DNA from: Codonopsis lanceolata
Taxonomy: Eukaryota > Streptophyta > Magnoliopsida > Asterales > Campanulaceae
Length of the DNA: 64,000 nt
Reading direction: 5' to 3'
Assembly (NCBI GenBank): GCA_013146195.2
Contig: CM028378.1
Coordinates: forward strand, 77,281,254-77,345,253
How positions within the stretch are numbered: position 1 is the first letter of the stretch; each line of letters starts with the position of its first letter. The notes under the pieces were generated by a model that worked only from the letters and a program-made list of their open reading frames with translations, searched no databases and had not been told where the DNA came from. Made by a program: the position numbers and the translations under genes. Below, piece by piece: positions 33,921 through 45,909 of the stretch.

Positions 33921-35877
33921 TTAAGGACTTCGTTGATCAGTTTATGATCTCTTGAATGCACTAGAGTTGCTTTATGGTGGCCAACATGACTCCTGCCTCC
34001 CGTATTTCTTCTATTCGAAATCACTTGGGGTTCAATCATAAATCTATGCCTGTTAGATATCTTGGATGCCCCCTTTTTGAAGGTCGGAAGAAGCAGTCTC
34101 TATTTGACCCTCTTATTGAAAAATTGCAAACCAGAATTAATTCATGGTTAGGTGTTTTTCTTAATCAAGCAGGAAAAATCACTCTAATTAATTATGTTCT
34201 GCAGTCCATTCTTATGTACCAAATTGCGGTTCTTGACCCTCCTTCTTCAGTTGTTATGCATATCAACCGAATTCTATCCAACTTTTTCTGGGGATCAATA
34301 AATGGAAAAGCTAAAGCTCATTGGATTTCATGGGACAAATGTTGCATGACTGTTGCTGAAGGAGGAATTGGTATACGAGCTGTTGCTGATATTATTCAAG
34401 CTTATTCGATGAAATTATGGTGGAGGTTCCGGGAAGGTAAAAGCTTGTGGTCTAAGTTTCTGTCTATCAAATATTGTTCAAATGATCATCCTTCCATAGC
34501 TTCTGCTCGTGGATCGTTCATTTGGAAACGTATGTGTAAGATCAGAGATGTGGCTGAACCTCACATTCACTGGATCATTGGGAGAGGCGACTGCTCCACT
34601 TGGCTGGATTATTGGCTTCCCTCAGGCCGTATTTCTCACCCGAATTTGGCCAACTTTCCTAAAGTTCGCGACCTTTTTGATAATCCGAACCAACTCCTTA
34701 CCAATGCTCGTTTGGTTTTGGCAAACGAGACTTCTGATTTGGTGATGAATGGTGGTATATGTCTTTCTGATTGCCCAGACATAGCCTGTTGGAATCTCAC
34801 TAATAAGGGAACTTTTTCGATCGCTTCTGCCTGGAACTTGGTTCGCGACAAAGGGCAGCTCATTGGTTCGGCTTCCTTCATTTGGCACAAAACCCTCCCT
34901 AGGTTTATTAGCATCTTTATGTGGAAGTTATGGCAAAGAAGGATCCCCATCGAGTAAAGTCTGATACACAAGGGAATTCAGATCGCTTCCAGATGTTATT
35001 GTTGCGACACTGGTTATTCGGAAACCTACTCTCATGTCTTTATTTCCAGCTCTATTGCTCAGCAAGTTTGGACAAAATTTAATGGTTTGGGGGCTGTTAA
35101 ATGTTCTTCTTCCTCGATTAATCAAAGATGCATGGAATGGTGGTATTCGCGGAATAATTCTACATTACATATTATTGCTCCCTCCATTATTCTTTGGGAA
35201 TTATGGAAATTCCGTAATACGGCTTATCATGAAGGTGTCCGATGCACTGCTAAAGTTATTATTGATCGCGTGAAATACTTGATCTTTTCTCTGGTTTCTG
35301 ATTCGGGCTTGCATTCTCCTGTTGACTGGGGCTCTATCTTCTTAAGTAGAATTGGCCGAAAATCTCAAAAGATCATTCAGTCTGTTTCTTGGTCCAAGCC
35401 GATGGATGATATGGTTAAACTAAATACAGATGGTGCATGTCGTGGCAACCCTGGTCAGAGTTCGGGAGGGGGAATCCTTCGTGATAATATGGGTAATCTT
35501 ATCTTCACTTTCTCCGCTTTTTATGGGTCCTCTACTAGCTTTCTTGTTGAATGTCATGATTTGATTCAAGGGTTGTCCTGGTTGAGAAGTAGAGGCTTCT
35601 CGCGTGCTATTGTTGAGATAGATTCTAAATGTTTGCTGGATTGTATCAAAAGGCTCGCTCAGCCGTCTTGGAATAGTGCGTATTTTTTTCACAAGCTTCA
35701 TGGTCTTCTGCTGGATCTAGAGGTCTCCTTTTTTTCATGTTTTTCAGGCTCCTTTGTCATCCCATTTATAAGGGCCAGGCTGGTTGTCCCCCTCAAGTTT
35801 GTATTTTTTTCCTCATATTTATAAAATCTAGCAGGGTGCCGCCCCTGTTTCTCTTTTTTTTTTAAAAGTATATAAAG
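33921..35877 (+). pseudogene. 5'-truncated LINE: RT C-terminus, zf-RVT region, RNase H
   Basis: One frame runs from about 33,960 to 35,824 with a single internal stop, TAA at 34,955. It starts in the RT C-terminal region (ANMTPASRISSI, MPVRYLGCPLF), continues through GKITLINYVLQSI and GGIGIRA, the reverse-transcriptase zinc-binding region (WHKTLPRFISIFMWKLWQRR) and an RNase H domain (LNTDGACRGNPGQSSGGGIL, EIDSKCLLDCI). The YADD catalytic block and endonuclease are missing through 5' truncation. The 3' end has the conserved AGGGC(C/A)AGGCTGGTTGTCC and ends near TATATAAAG. Possible target duplications CTTGTTGTTGTTG (33,908-33,920) and CTTGATGTTGTTG (35,878-35,890) differ at one base. It is inserted in the leader of a copia LTR. 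Confidence 0.88.
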
Positions 35878-35938
35878 CTTGATGTTGTTGTGTAGATTCA
35901 GAGTATTGTTTTCTTCAGTCTTTAATGGCAGTATTTAT

Positions 35939-38900
35939 TGTGAGAACCCAAACCCCATTTCGTATTTGTCATCATTATGACATGTTTGTAATATGTCTTT
36001 ACATATTTGAGACTTCATTTCATTCTTATCGTGTTGGCATTGAATTGGTTAAGATCATAATAGAGTAATGGTCTTCCATGCGTTGCATGCCTTGTTGTTG
36101 TTGTTTCGGGTGTTCGTATTAACGTGTTAGCACCTTAATAAGTCTCATGAGAGTCTTAATACCTTGCATACAAGATTTACAATGTTCATCTTAGTTGTTT
36201 CATGTTTGGTTGGAAGTTTAGAAGCTTCGTTGCTTCGTTTGTGTTTTGAGGTTGTACATCATTGCTTGTATTGCCTTCTTTTCGTCTCGAGAGATGTTTG
36301 GTTGAGTTCTAGGCCTTGAATACAAGCCATAACCATGTTTAAACAAGCCTTATACATGTTCATAGATTGGTTGCATTTGGAAATAAGATAATCAACTTAT
36401 TACTTCACAGATTCAGTCCGGTTTTTGGGCGAACTTCGGGAAAATTCTGGTACCAATCTACTAAAGAGAATTTTCTAAAAATTTAGTATGTTCTACCTAC
36501 ATATGTTAGGATACTCCCTGTAAAATATGGTATTTTTCCAAGGTGTATAAGTACCTCATTTAGGTCTTGACTTACGGCTGTGCCAGAATTCTGTTTTCAG
36601 GAAATCAGCTTCTGTACTTGAACTTGTAGTAGCCATATTTTGATGAATATAAGTCCAAACTGAGTAATTTAAAAGGCTAAACTATATTTTAAAGAGTCTA
36701 GTTTCATAAATCACCTCATTTGGAGGTGTGAGATATTTATGGTCGATTTTACAAGATTGACTGTCTGTTGTCCAGTTTTCTGCATTTGTGAGTTTTGAGT
36801 GGATTTGGCTAATGACTCTTAACCCCTTGGCCCTTGGACGTCCTTGGTCACTCAAAGCCCTCTTTGTTGACTTTTTAAAAACCATTTTGAGCCTTTGATC
36901 ATTTGCTTATCAATGGCTCACATGCCATAGCCAATGAGAAGCCTCTTAAAGCCCTTCACTTGGATTGGGGAGTTTGAGGGAAGTATATAAACACAAATTC
37001 AGCCCTTTCAGCCATTTTTGTCTAACATAACCAGAGAATCAGAAGCTTGAGCTCCAATTTTCGTCCATGGTGGTCACACAAACTTAGGGGACCATTTCCC
37101 GGAGATCCGGTGGTCCGATTGTCGAACCGAGACCGCCAAATCGAAGCTCTTGATCATCTCTACAAGAATCCTCTCTTTAATCAACCTTTCCTCCATTAAT
37201 CATAGGACTAAGGTGAGTGACAATTCCCTGAGATTTTCATGTTAAACAAAATAGCATGACCCCTTCATTATAGTTGTTTTAATGTTGATTGTGAACATCT
37301 TTTGTGAAGACACAACCCTCAATTCAACATATAAAATGTGAGTATGATTTTATGAAATCTCTATGAAGTTATGATTTTGACATTTATTAAAGCATGAATG
37401 TTGTTTGTATTAAGCTTGGGAATAACTCTTGTGAAAGAATTCGGTTCAATTCAAGGTTTAACAAAATCACCGAAACTAGGGTTTGAAACTCGAGATTGTG
37501 TTTAAGGCTAGTTCGAGAACATGAACGGCTTAGTTATCAAGTTCTAAATGAACGGAGAACATAGGGAAGGGCAATGTGATACATATAGTATCAATACTCT
37601 ACTTGGTTGAATTTTAGTAAAACTCACCGGAGTTGAAATTAGGGAGTTATGAACAATAACGACTCCACAATCAATCCCTACGACGAATATAGTTCGTTAG
37701 ACTAATGAATTAGCTTACGATACTTTGAGATGGATTGATGTTTATGCCTTGATGTATGTGTGCTTATAAGACTCAATCGAGTTCTTACGCGGTTGTGTGA
37801 TCGTGTGAAATAAATGCATGATCGAGAGCATGTTATAGAATGATATATCTATTTGACATGATGAATTTAGTGCGTTAGACTAATGAATTAGCTTACGTGA
37901 CTTTGGGATGGATTGAAGGGCATATTTGATATGTGTGCTTATAAGACTCAATCGAGTTCTTATGTGGTTTGTGTGATCGTGTGAAATAAATGCATGATTG
38001 AGAGCATGTTGTAGAATAATGAATCTATTTGACATGTTGAATTCGCTCTTGTCGAATTCTTGTGTGATTCCTTAAGTGAGTAAACAACTACTTGTTGAAT
38101 AAGTTCGCTCTTGTTGAACTTATTCCTTATTTGAGATTTCATGACCAGTAAACATCTACTTGGCATTGCATGAGTCCAGCTGGCATATTTGATTGAGTCG
38201 TTGGTGTGACAATGCATCGCCGTCACGAGTTATGGGGCTCGTGATAGTGATGGGTTGTTATACCGGGTTTTTATCACACACGCCTCCACTGTTGGCCACA
38301 GTGGGGAAGTAGCACCTTTGCTGTAACCAAGAGAGCACATTGGAAAGTCTAAGTACCAAGGAGAGAGCTTGGTACCCGAGTAGAGAGCTCGGTACTTTGA
38401 TACACTCATCACGGGTATCATTGGCACGAATGTTAACGCTGTGTATTGCAGGAGCTACGTAGCGGCATCGGTTTCATATCATATCCTCCGTATATGTGGT
38501 TTACCTTTATAGCACTTATGTGAAACAATGTGCTACCATGGATATGTGTTTTAAGTGTTTATTAAATGAACGCTTTGATTGACTTGATATTAAAAATGAT
38601 ATCTTGATATGTATGCTGCATGATGCCATGACATGCATAATTGTTAACTCACAAAGTCTTTATGACTTACCCCCTCCCTTTTACTGCTTTAGATCCGAGC
38701 CGTTCAGGTACCGCTCGTTGAGGTGTTGCAGGATTTGCGCTTGTCCGTGATCGCACGCGACGAGGTTGTGGGTTTTAGATGTCCTTATTTTGTTCTGTTT
38801 TGTAAGGACGTTGGGTATAGCAAGTCATTTAGACTTCGCTTGGGAATTTGGTTTCGTTGTATTTATGTCTATACTTGTATTCTATTTTGAGTGCCGGCAC

Positions 38901-39263
38901 ATGTACGCCGAGCCTTGTATAGATGTAGTATAGTTCACGTGATTTATCTTCCGCTGGGCATTACTTTAGCTCTTATTTATTTATGTTGTTCTCCGGCATG
39001 TTGTAGCCGTCGAGGTATATCTGCATGAACTGTGTAGTATTGGGTTCCGGTGGTAAAGTCGCCGATGATTTGCAATAATTGTATTAATTATTATATCAGG
39101 TGTAAAAAGTTTTAAAAATTTCCGGCCTTTTGGTGCCGAGTCGCGCTTCAACTAAAATGTTGTGTCACGCCGTTTTCTTTAATTGAGTATTTGCATGCAT
39201 TGTTGTCCTATTTGGACGACTTGACTTGTGATTCCATCTCGGGGTCCGGGTCGGGTCGTCACA
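35939..39263 (+). mobile_element. Family-1 solo LTR with perfect target duplication
   Basis: 3,325 bp from TGTGAGAACCC to GGGTCGGGTCGTCACA. TTTAT lies on both sides (35,934-35,938 and 39,264-39,268), and there is no primer-binding site or polypurine tract next to it. This is the product of recombination between the two LTRs of a complete insertion. It belongs to the LTR 2/LTR 3 subtype. The restored flanks read GTATTTATAGC, that is TATAAATA on the minus strand, the TATA box of the host copia LTR. Confidence 0.95.
38286..38395 (+). promoter_or_regulatory. Hairpin cluster, solo LTR copy
   Basis: CCACTGT-TGGCC-ACAGTGG (38,286-38,304) is followed by two GTAC-bounded hairpins starting at 38,353 and 38,372 with loops GAGAGAG and TAGAGAG. 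Array LTRs read CCTTTG..CACGGTGG at the first hairpin, which would destroy the stem. Confidence 0.65.
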
Positions 39264-39933
39264 TTTATAGCTTGGGCATTCTTGAGATCGTTGGAGAAGA
39301 CGAAGTGAGTAACAGCTCTATTAGGTTGAATGCATTAAATGCCTGGAGATGTTTGTGGACTTCTTCTTCAACTAATACTGAGCAGGGAATGGTGAAAAGT
39401 TGTTGCAGTAACTAGCAGGTGAGCAATCAGAGTTGTAGGCCTGCAATAGTTGGTAAAGTCTGTATGTGTCAGTCTGTTCACCTGCTCTGTCACTTTTCAG
39501 GAGACAAAAGTCTTCATGCTTTTTCGGAAAAGCTGGAGGAACGTGTCTGAGAAGTCAGGAGATGATTTAATTCAAATTCAAACTGATTTAGGCTTGAATT
39601 AAATAATCCAATTAAGCTTTGAAGTCTGGAAGTCTTTGGACACGTCATGCTTTCCTGATGCATACAAGGTCTGCCGCTGGGGGCTGCTTGAAGTCTTTCG
39701 CGAAGCCTTCATCTGATGTCTTCCACTGAACCTGTGAAGTCTAGAAAACTATTCTAAGGCAAAGTTCTATACACAGTTGCCACGCTAACTGGTCCGTAGC
39801 CCAATTAGCCACTAAGCATAGAACCTAATGTAATGAATGAACAAATGCAAATCAAGATACAATGAGAAACAACAATTGTCTTAATACATGACTGTCATTT
39901 CTTGACAATAAGTCATCACTCTAACTGTTGATT

Positions 39934-41400
39934 AGAAGAAAAAACTTTTATTGGATACCAAATACTTGTTTAAGAATGAGCAACTCGTATCTTTGTGGTA
40001 TTTAAAGCTCTGACTAAATGGGTATCTGACCTTTGAAATTGCTTCTATTGCTTTCCTCTACAATCAAGATTCTTTTGAGGAGGGACATCATCATCAGTTA
40101 ATCTTGTCGATGAAGCAATTGGATCTTCTATCCAGTCGCCAAGGCACGAAAAGAAATATCTGCTCCCATCATTTCATCTCATCAACAGACTTTCATATTT
40201 GCTGCCCTTCATCTCTCCAAATTGAAATAATCATATCTTTTAAATCCTAAGATCTCCAAATTGGTCTCAGCAATCGACCACATTTGCTCTTTCCTCATTC
40301 CTCACATCAATTTGTTTTTACAAACAATTGGTATCTACAACAAGTGGTCTCACCAACAGATAACTTTTCGCCTAGATCAGCAAACTTTCACATCTGCTGA
40401 TCCTACCTTTGTGTTCACACCCTTCTTCATCTTCACAGTATCAACAAACTTTCACCTCTGTTCGTCACACATCTTCATCTTATAACCAAAATCCTACTGA
40501 CCCATTCTCACCCTTATCCCTAAGGATAATTGTGACTTATGGAATTCTTGCATCTAAGCAACAACTATAGCTTTTGGGATAGATGGTAGCGCTAAGATCC
40601 TGAAAATCCTGAATTTATGGAATCCTGAACTCTGCCTCCTTCCCTATCATTTGTGCAAAACTCCTTAACAAGCTTCATTCTTTTAATATATATCAGCTGA
40701 ATCCTCCCTCTCTGATACATGAACACAATTATCAACAATTCATCAACATGGTGTCATAATTTCCATATCCTTTCCTCTTTGAGACCAAAACTTTCTCAAC
40801 TCAACGCCCAAGATATTCAATTGGTGTCGGAAACCCAATTAATTTTGAAATCAATAAAATTTAAAAACTAGCTTTAAATTCAGACTTAAACCAACTTCAT
40901 GAATCGCATCTCTCACTAAAGAAAACATCCTTTCAAAATCCAACGTCATGACATACATCAATCAAATCGATGCTTCAAGCCTCTGTCATAACGTTCTTGG
41001 AACTAATACCAAAACAACGATTTATGGATTCCTTCACCCTATAAAAATTTCCATAAAATACCATAAGTTAATACATCCTAACTTCATCTTCAAAAGAGAC
41101 AAATTCTTTCAAGACTAAATCTTTACTCTTCTTTCATAAATTCTTCCATGGATTCTTCATCTAGCAGCAACACTAAAATCCTGTACCAATTAATCCACCT
41201 GTAGTCAATAATTTCTTGACCCGAGTAGGCCTCAATACCTACGTTCTAGGCCAAACTATACAGGCGGAACAATTCCTCATCAACAAAACTATAGGAGGAA
41301 CAATTCATTCATAGCTCTGGACTCATCCCTATTCCCACCTTTCGAGAAGAATGCTACAGCCTCTGACTGGTTAACGAATTCTATTCTCGGATGACATTGG
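39934..41400 (+). other. Unassigned, probably decayed copia interior
   Basis: No coding region or clear repeat boundary. The stretch has recurring CAACAGA and TCTGCTG-like words and AT-rich, stop-laden sequence. Its place between a copia LTR and the possible third ORF suggests the decayed interior of the plus-strand SIRE-like element, but this is inference. Confidence 0.35.
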
Positions 41401-41403
41401 CGA

Positions 41404-41989
41404 GAAATGGTAATAGTTTCTTTGGTCGCATTAGAGGCACATATATAGTGCTTGATGCTGAAATCCTCTCAAGAGTGTTTCAACTTCCTTCAGTTGGCCC
41501 CTCTTCTCTTGATGATTCAATCGTCAACGAGTAATGGCTTCGAAGAACTGGCACCAACTCTCAAGATGATTATCGTTAAATGAACATTAATAAATATCCT
41601 TTAGATTTGTACTACGTAAGTGAAATTCTGAACCAATGCCTTCTGTTTTATGGGCCTGGGTCAAGAATTCTCACCAGAAGACTTCGAAACCTCTTCATTT
41701 TGGTTCTCGAATTTGAAGACTTGAATTGGTCTCAAGTCGCTTCTCGCCATCAACCAAGCCCACCACCGAGGAAAAGTGTCTTCGTACAACATCGTAAGTA
41801 TGCTAGGATTATTTACCATTTTCTCTGCTCCTTCCATACGATTTTTCAATCCATTCAAGATGAAGAACGCCTTCCTATCACAGGTGAAATGATAATAACT
41901 CAAGAGTTATTCAGAAATAGAAGCCTTTCGGATAGTGAAGAAGATTATGATTTAGACTCTAGTATAGGAAGTTTTGGAGATTCTAATTA
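41404..41989 (+). pseudogene. Possible third (accessory) ORF of a SIRE-like copia element
   Basis: One frame runs from about 41,406 to TAG at 41,988 with two internal stops (41,530s and 41,578). It reads NSFFGRIRGTYIVLDAEIL, VFQLPSVGP, then PLDLYYVSEILNQCLLFYGP and an acidic tail (SDSEEDYDLDSS). The first half resembles the 'putative plant transposon protein' type domain found beside pol in some plant retroelements (FxGxxRGxxIxL...ILxLPxxG). It lies on the same strand as, and upstream of, the copia polypurine tract and LTR at 43,994, where SIRE elements carry a third ORF. Family assignment is tentative; start not determined. Confidence 0.4.
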
Positions 41990-42000
41990 GGTTGTAATTA

Positions 42001-42665
42001 TTTAGCAACTTTTTTTTTTTTGGAAACATGGGTGGGACCCTGCAAGCTTTTATTAAAATAAAGAAAAGGTACAAACTAGAAGAGGACAACCAGCTTTGCC
42101 CTTATAGATGGGAGGACAGAGGAGCCTGACCTCGAAAAGGAAATAACAATAGAGATAAGAAAAATATGTGAACATAAAGAATATGACTAACATCTATGAT
42201 TTGGAGAAAAGAAAGACCAAACTATCTACGAAAATTATGCAAACCCGAATTATCCTGATGAAACACAACTTTAACCGACTAAGGAAGATCCTGATACTCA
42301 TTGTAACTTTGAAAACCTCTATGGATATGAGCCGAAGCAGCTAGCCTGTCTGCTACGAAGTTTTGCTCCCGATATACATGCTGAAGCACATAATCCCCCA
42401 ACAAACTACCACAATCCCTTAACTCATATTCATATCTCCAATGACTATTGTGATGCCTAGAAATTGCTGAAATAGATACTAAAGAATCCGACTCTACCAC
42501 CAGCTAATTGATGTTAAGGTTGCGACACAACTGAAAACCATCCCGCAGGGCCAAAATCTCAGCTCTAGAGTTAGTACCCAGCCTATAGTAGGCAGAAAAA
42601 GCAGTGAGAAGTTGGCCATCAGAATCACGAATAATACCTCCTCCACACGCAATTTTTTAGCAACT
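42001..42665 (-). mobile_element. Short 5'-truncated LINE with 10-bp target duplication
   Basis: The LINE body is 42,011-42,655 on the minus strand, flanked by TTTAGCAACT at 42,001-42,010 and 42,656-42,665. A poly(A) tail (about 12 T on the plus strand) starts at 42,011. The minus strand encodes part of RNase H (ACGGGIIRDSDGQ, RAEILALRDGFQLC, then after a TAG VESDSLVSISAISRHHNSHW and YREQNFVADRLAASAH) and the same 3' untranslated motif as the LINE at 33,921. Only about 645 bp of the element was inserted. Confidence 0.92.
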
Positions 42666-43980
42666 GGTATTTAAAACTTTTATAAAATAGGAACCTCTTT
42701 CCTAATATCCTTCTAAACCTCCAAATACCTTACTCTCTGTTCTTTTTCTCCCCGCTTTAAAACATAAATTGCTCGCATTATCTATAAGCCCAACAATTGA
42801 TATCAACGCTCTAAAGAATCTTACCCATGAACTGGTATATTAGTAATAACTGATATCAATAATTGGCATCCTCAAACTGTTTTTAAGCCAACACATGGTT
42901 TCAGTCGATTCTTCATTTTAGGAGAAGAATTTTAACCATTAAAGAGGAATTTGGAATCTTTGATTCTGATGCTTGCAACCATTAAGGAGGAGAATTTAAT
43001 TTATAATTAAATCTATGACATATACAGTAAGAAACCATTAATCATTAAGGAGGATAAATTAAATTAAACAATAAAGGAGGAAAACTTAACATTAAGATAA
43101 ACAACAAAAGAGAAATTAATCCTAAACCAAAATGGGAGATAATATAATGCTCTTCACATAAGGATGAGAAATTCTTTTAAAAAGAGAACATTATATAGGT
43201 GAAAAACTTTACCCCTTCAAGATGAATCTAAGTGATACATCTTTGCTTGTGTGGCACATTTGTTGAAGAAGGCCATCTTTCAAAACAACCCTGCTAATAT
43301 TATCATCAGTAGAGTTCTTTCCTCTTCAACAAAGTGATACATATTTACCTTTGTGGCACACTTATTGAAGGAGGCTATCTTGAAAAACAACCTTGCTGAC
43401 CTTCTCATTAGCATAGTTCTCTCATCTTCAATAAGAAAATCTATAGAACAACACTCTTGAAACAATCTTTCAAAACATACTCTTTAAATGACAAGTTTCT
43501 GTTCAAACACTTTCAAAAAGTGTGATACTAAGACTTTTATACCAAGAATCTTCTACCTCTTTTATAGTCTATAAATAAATTTCAAAAACTGGTATCACAC
43601 AACAATCCTTAAAATGAAATGCTTAAACCCTATTACTTACTTTAAGGATTCGCTACTCTTTTTTGCCAAAACATACTTTCAAATATATAAATCTTTTATG
43701 CAAGAAAGGAACCAAAAATGTTTTAGAATTTGAGCAAACAGATCATTTATACCTCATAAATAATCTAAAAGTGTTTTCTTACTATTCCTTTACTTTTATA
43801 CTTTGATTTATCAAGTCTGTATATAGCAATAGGTGACTATACATAAGCCTTCGCTTGTAAGTTCAACATAGGATATGCCTTGAGATAAAATGACCATTCA
43901 TTGTAGGCATGTTATTTGTATGAGCTGGAATTTTGCTTCAGTGCTTTATGTATATGTCAACTAAGTAATGGTTCCAAGCA
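42666..43980 (+). other. Decayed 3' interior of the plus-strand copia element
   Basis: No intact ORF. There are repeated AAGGAGGA words near 42,960-43,090 and a ~102-bp tandem duplication at 43,228-43,433. It ends at the polypurine tract before the LTR. Confidence 0.4.
43228..43433 (+). repeat. Two diverged copies of a ~102-bp tandem repeat
   Basis: Both units read AGTGATACAT(C/A)TTT, GTGGCACA(T/C)TT, TTGAAG(A/G)AGGC(C/T)ATCTT, AAACAACC(C/T)TGCTGA or AAACAACCCTGCTAA, then a TAG(A/C)..GTTCT block and TCTTCAA. The second unit starts near 43,330. Confidence 0.75.
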
Positions 43981-43982
43981 AA

Positions 43983-43993
43983 TAGGAGGAGAT
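43983..43993 (+). promoter_or_regulatory. Polypurine tract of the plus-strand copia element
   Basis: TAGGAGGAGAT directly precedes TGTTGGAATATG. This is the usual copia polypurine tract and LTR start arrangement. Confidence 0.75.
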
Positions 43994-45909
43994 TGTTGGA
44001 ATATGCCTGTTGAAACTTGACTTATTCATTTGCATATTCTTGAGAACTTTGATTTGCTTGTTCCCATTACTACGTGTTGTAACAAGTGACTAAAAGGGTT
44101 GTGTACCGGTTAGTGTGGCAACTTGTTGAACATTGCTAATGTCTTATACTAGGTGAGTCCGAGTCTTAGTCCTACTCTTAAGTGATGACCTCAACGCACC
44201 GGTTATTCAAGACACCAAAGACCAGCTTGCTATAGGATGATTGCCTATTCGAAGACATCATACCAGCAAACTTGCTACAAGTTGATAGTTTCTTCCTCAA
44301 CTATGTCAACCAACAGACTTGTCTACTAGAAGATAAAATCATTAAGGGAACATCAAACCAACAGACCTTTGATCCGTCTTAGGCTTCATGTTCAAATTAC
44401 AAGGAATCATTGCGCACGCCGAAAACGACATAAAGTTCAAGCTTCTCCTAAAAGTCAACTTACAGAAAAGTCTTGACAGCTCTCAGACATGTAAGATCTA
44501 GTTGGATTCTATTCAAAAAATATTCCTCTACACATTTGGTATTCAAGTTCAAATGTATCTACTTTATTGGAAGATTAAATGTTAGTGTACTATTCTGTCA
44601 GACCTGCACAACAGTGACACATCTACTCAATCTAACTTTTGGACAACCTTTTCAGAGAGATATCTTCCAAAATATCATTACCCTACAGTTCATAACGTTT
44701 ACTTTTTTCCAAACTACAACTCCAATGTCCAAAGATTGTTCGAAGAAAGTCTCAACGGATCTATCATTTTTTGTCTATAAAAACCTCTTCTCCCTTCTTC
44801 AACAACAACAATAGAGACAACAAGAGAAATCAGAGATCGACCTCAAGATATTGCTAGATCAACATTCAAGCAATCTCTGAGATCAGTTTGAGAAACTCAG
44901 ACCTTTACAAATCACATTATGTGGATTGCAAGGATGAAATGTTTGAAGAAAGGAGGAGTGATGTGAAAAGCTACAACGACAGAAAACAATGTCTTGATCA
45001 AGAAACCCCTTTCTTGACTTGAGCTCTTTAATATCCTTCAAAGAACTTAGTCTCTACAGAACTTCGGAAACCAATCCTTTGGTAGAGACCAAGCACTTCA
45101 GATCCGTTGAAAATAAATCTCCAAAGATGCCCAAGGAAAATGAATAACTGTCTGTCTGCATTGCATTTATATCAATAGACTTGTATTCCTTTGCAAGGGC
45201 CGTTGGTTGTGCAACAATTGGTCATTATAGGGAGTTGAGTGCTTTGCACTCAGTTGCTCAAATAATGTTTATTTGAGCAACCCATAAAATTGTCTTCTCA
45301 CGTTTCATCTCCTTGACTTCACCTGCTCCTGACTTATTCATTAAACTCTGGGAAAAGGAGTTCATGAATGGGGAATGGAATCCAAGGGAAGAAAGTAGAT
45401 AACTATGTTAGAGTCTAAGTTGATGTGTTAGGCATGTTTACTTTTGAGTAAACCTCTATTGAATTTGCAATATCATATATTCTTCAAACTCAGCTCTGAT
45501 CTCTCTTTCGAGATCTTAAAAGATTTTTATTTACTAAAGCTATCTATTTTGAAACCCATATGACATGCATCTGAAGAAGAGTTAAGTATGCTGTTGTTCT
45601 GAACATTTATTCGTGTACAACTGCTTAAACCTTCTAAAGATAAATCTATTTAGCCAGAACATTTCCACTGCCAAAACCTCCTTTTAAGTTAACAGTTTAT
45701 CTACAATTTGTCAGCAGAGTTCATTACTCTGCTATGAACAAGTCTGCTGCTCAGTACTATTAGCAGACCTGTCTCATCTCCAGATTGTCTTATCACTTAA
45801 AGGCATTTCACCCATATTCTTAAATGAATGGTGAGATAATTTTAAAGTGGCAACATAGGCTATTCACCCCCCCCCTCTAGCCTATTTGAGCACATCCACA
45901 ATACCAACA
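43994..45909 (+). mobile_element. 3' LTR of the plus-strand SIRE-like copia element
   Basis: 1,916 bp with perfect terminal inverted repeats TGTTGG...CCAACA, directly after a polypurine tract. TATA box TATAAAAA at 44,776-44,783 is followed by a CAACAACAACAA leader. The 3' part has the CTATTCA(C)n..CTAG motif near 45,860 that also ends the minus-strand copia LTR. No 5' LTR of this element is seen, so no target duplication can be assigned. Confidence 0.85.
44776..44783 (+). promoter_or_regulatory. TATA box of the copia LTR
   Basis: TATAAAAA lies about 25-35 bp before the CTTCTTCAACAACAACAA leader. It is homologous to the TATAAATA interrupted by the solo LTR at 35,939. Confidence 0.6.

Larger units (their letters stand above)
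33396..39933 (-). mobile_element. 5' LTR of the minus-strand copia element, split by two insertions
   Basis: On the plus strand the LTR opens TGTTAGTCCC at 33,396. Its remaining parts are 33,396-33,920, 35,878-35,938 and 39,264 to about 39,933. The parts together read like the copia LTR at 43,994-45,909: TATA box, CAACAACA-rich leader, a (G/C)GTTAG(T/C)GTGGCAACT block and repeated AGTCTGCTG words. The far edge is approximate (CTCTAAC near 39,931). The reconstructed length is roughly 1.3 kb. Confidence 0.65.
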
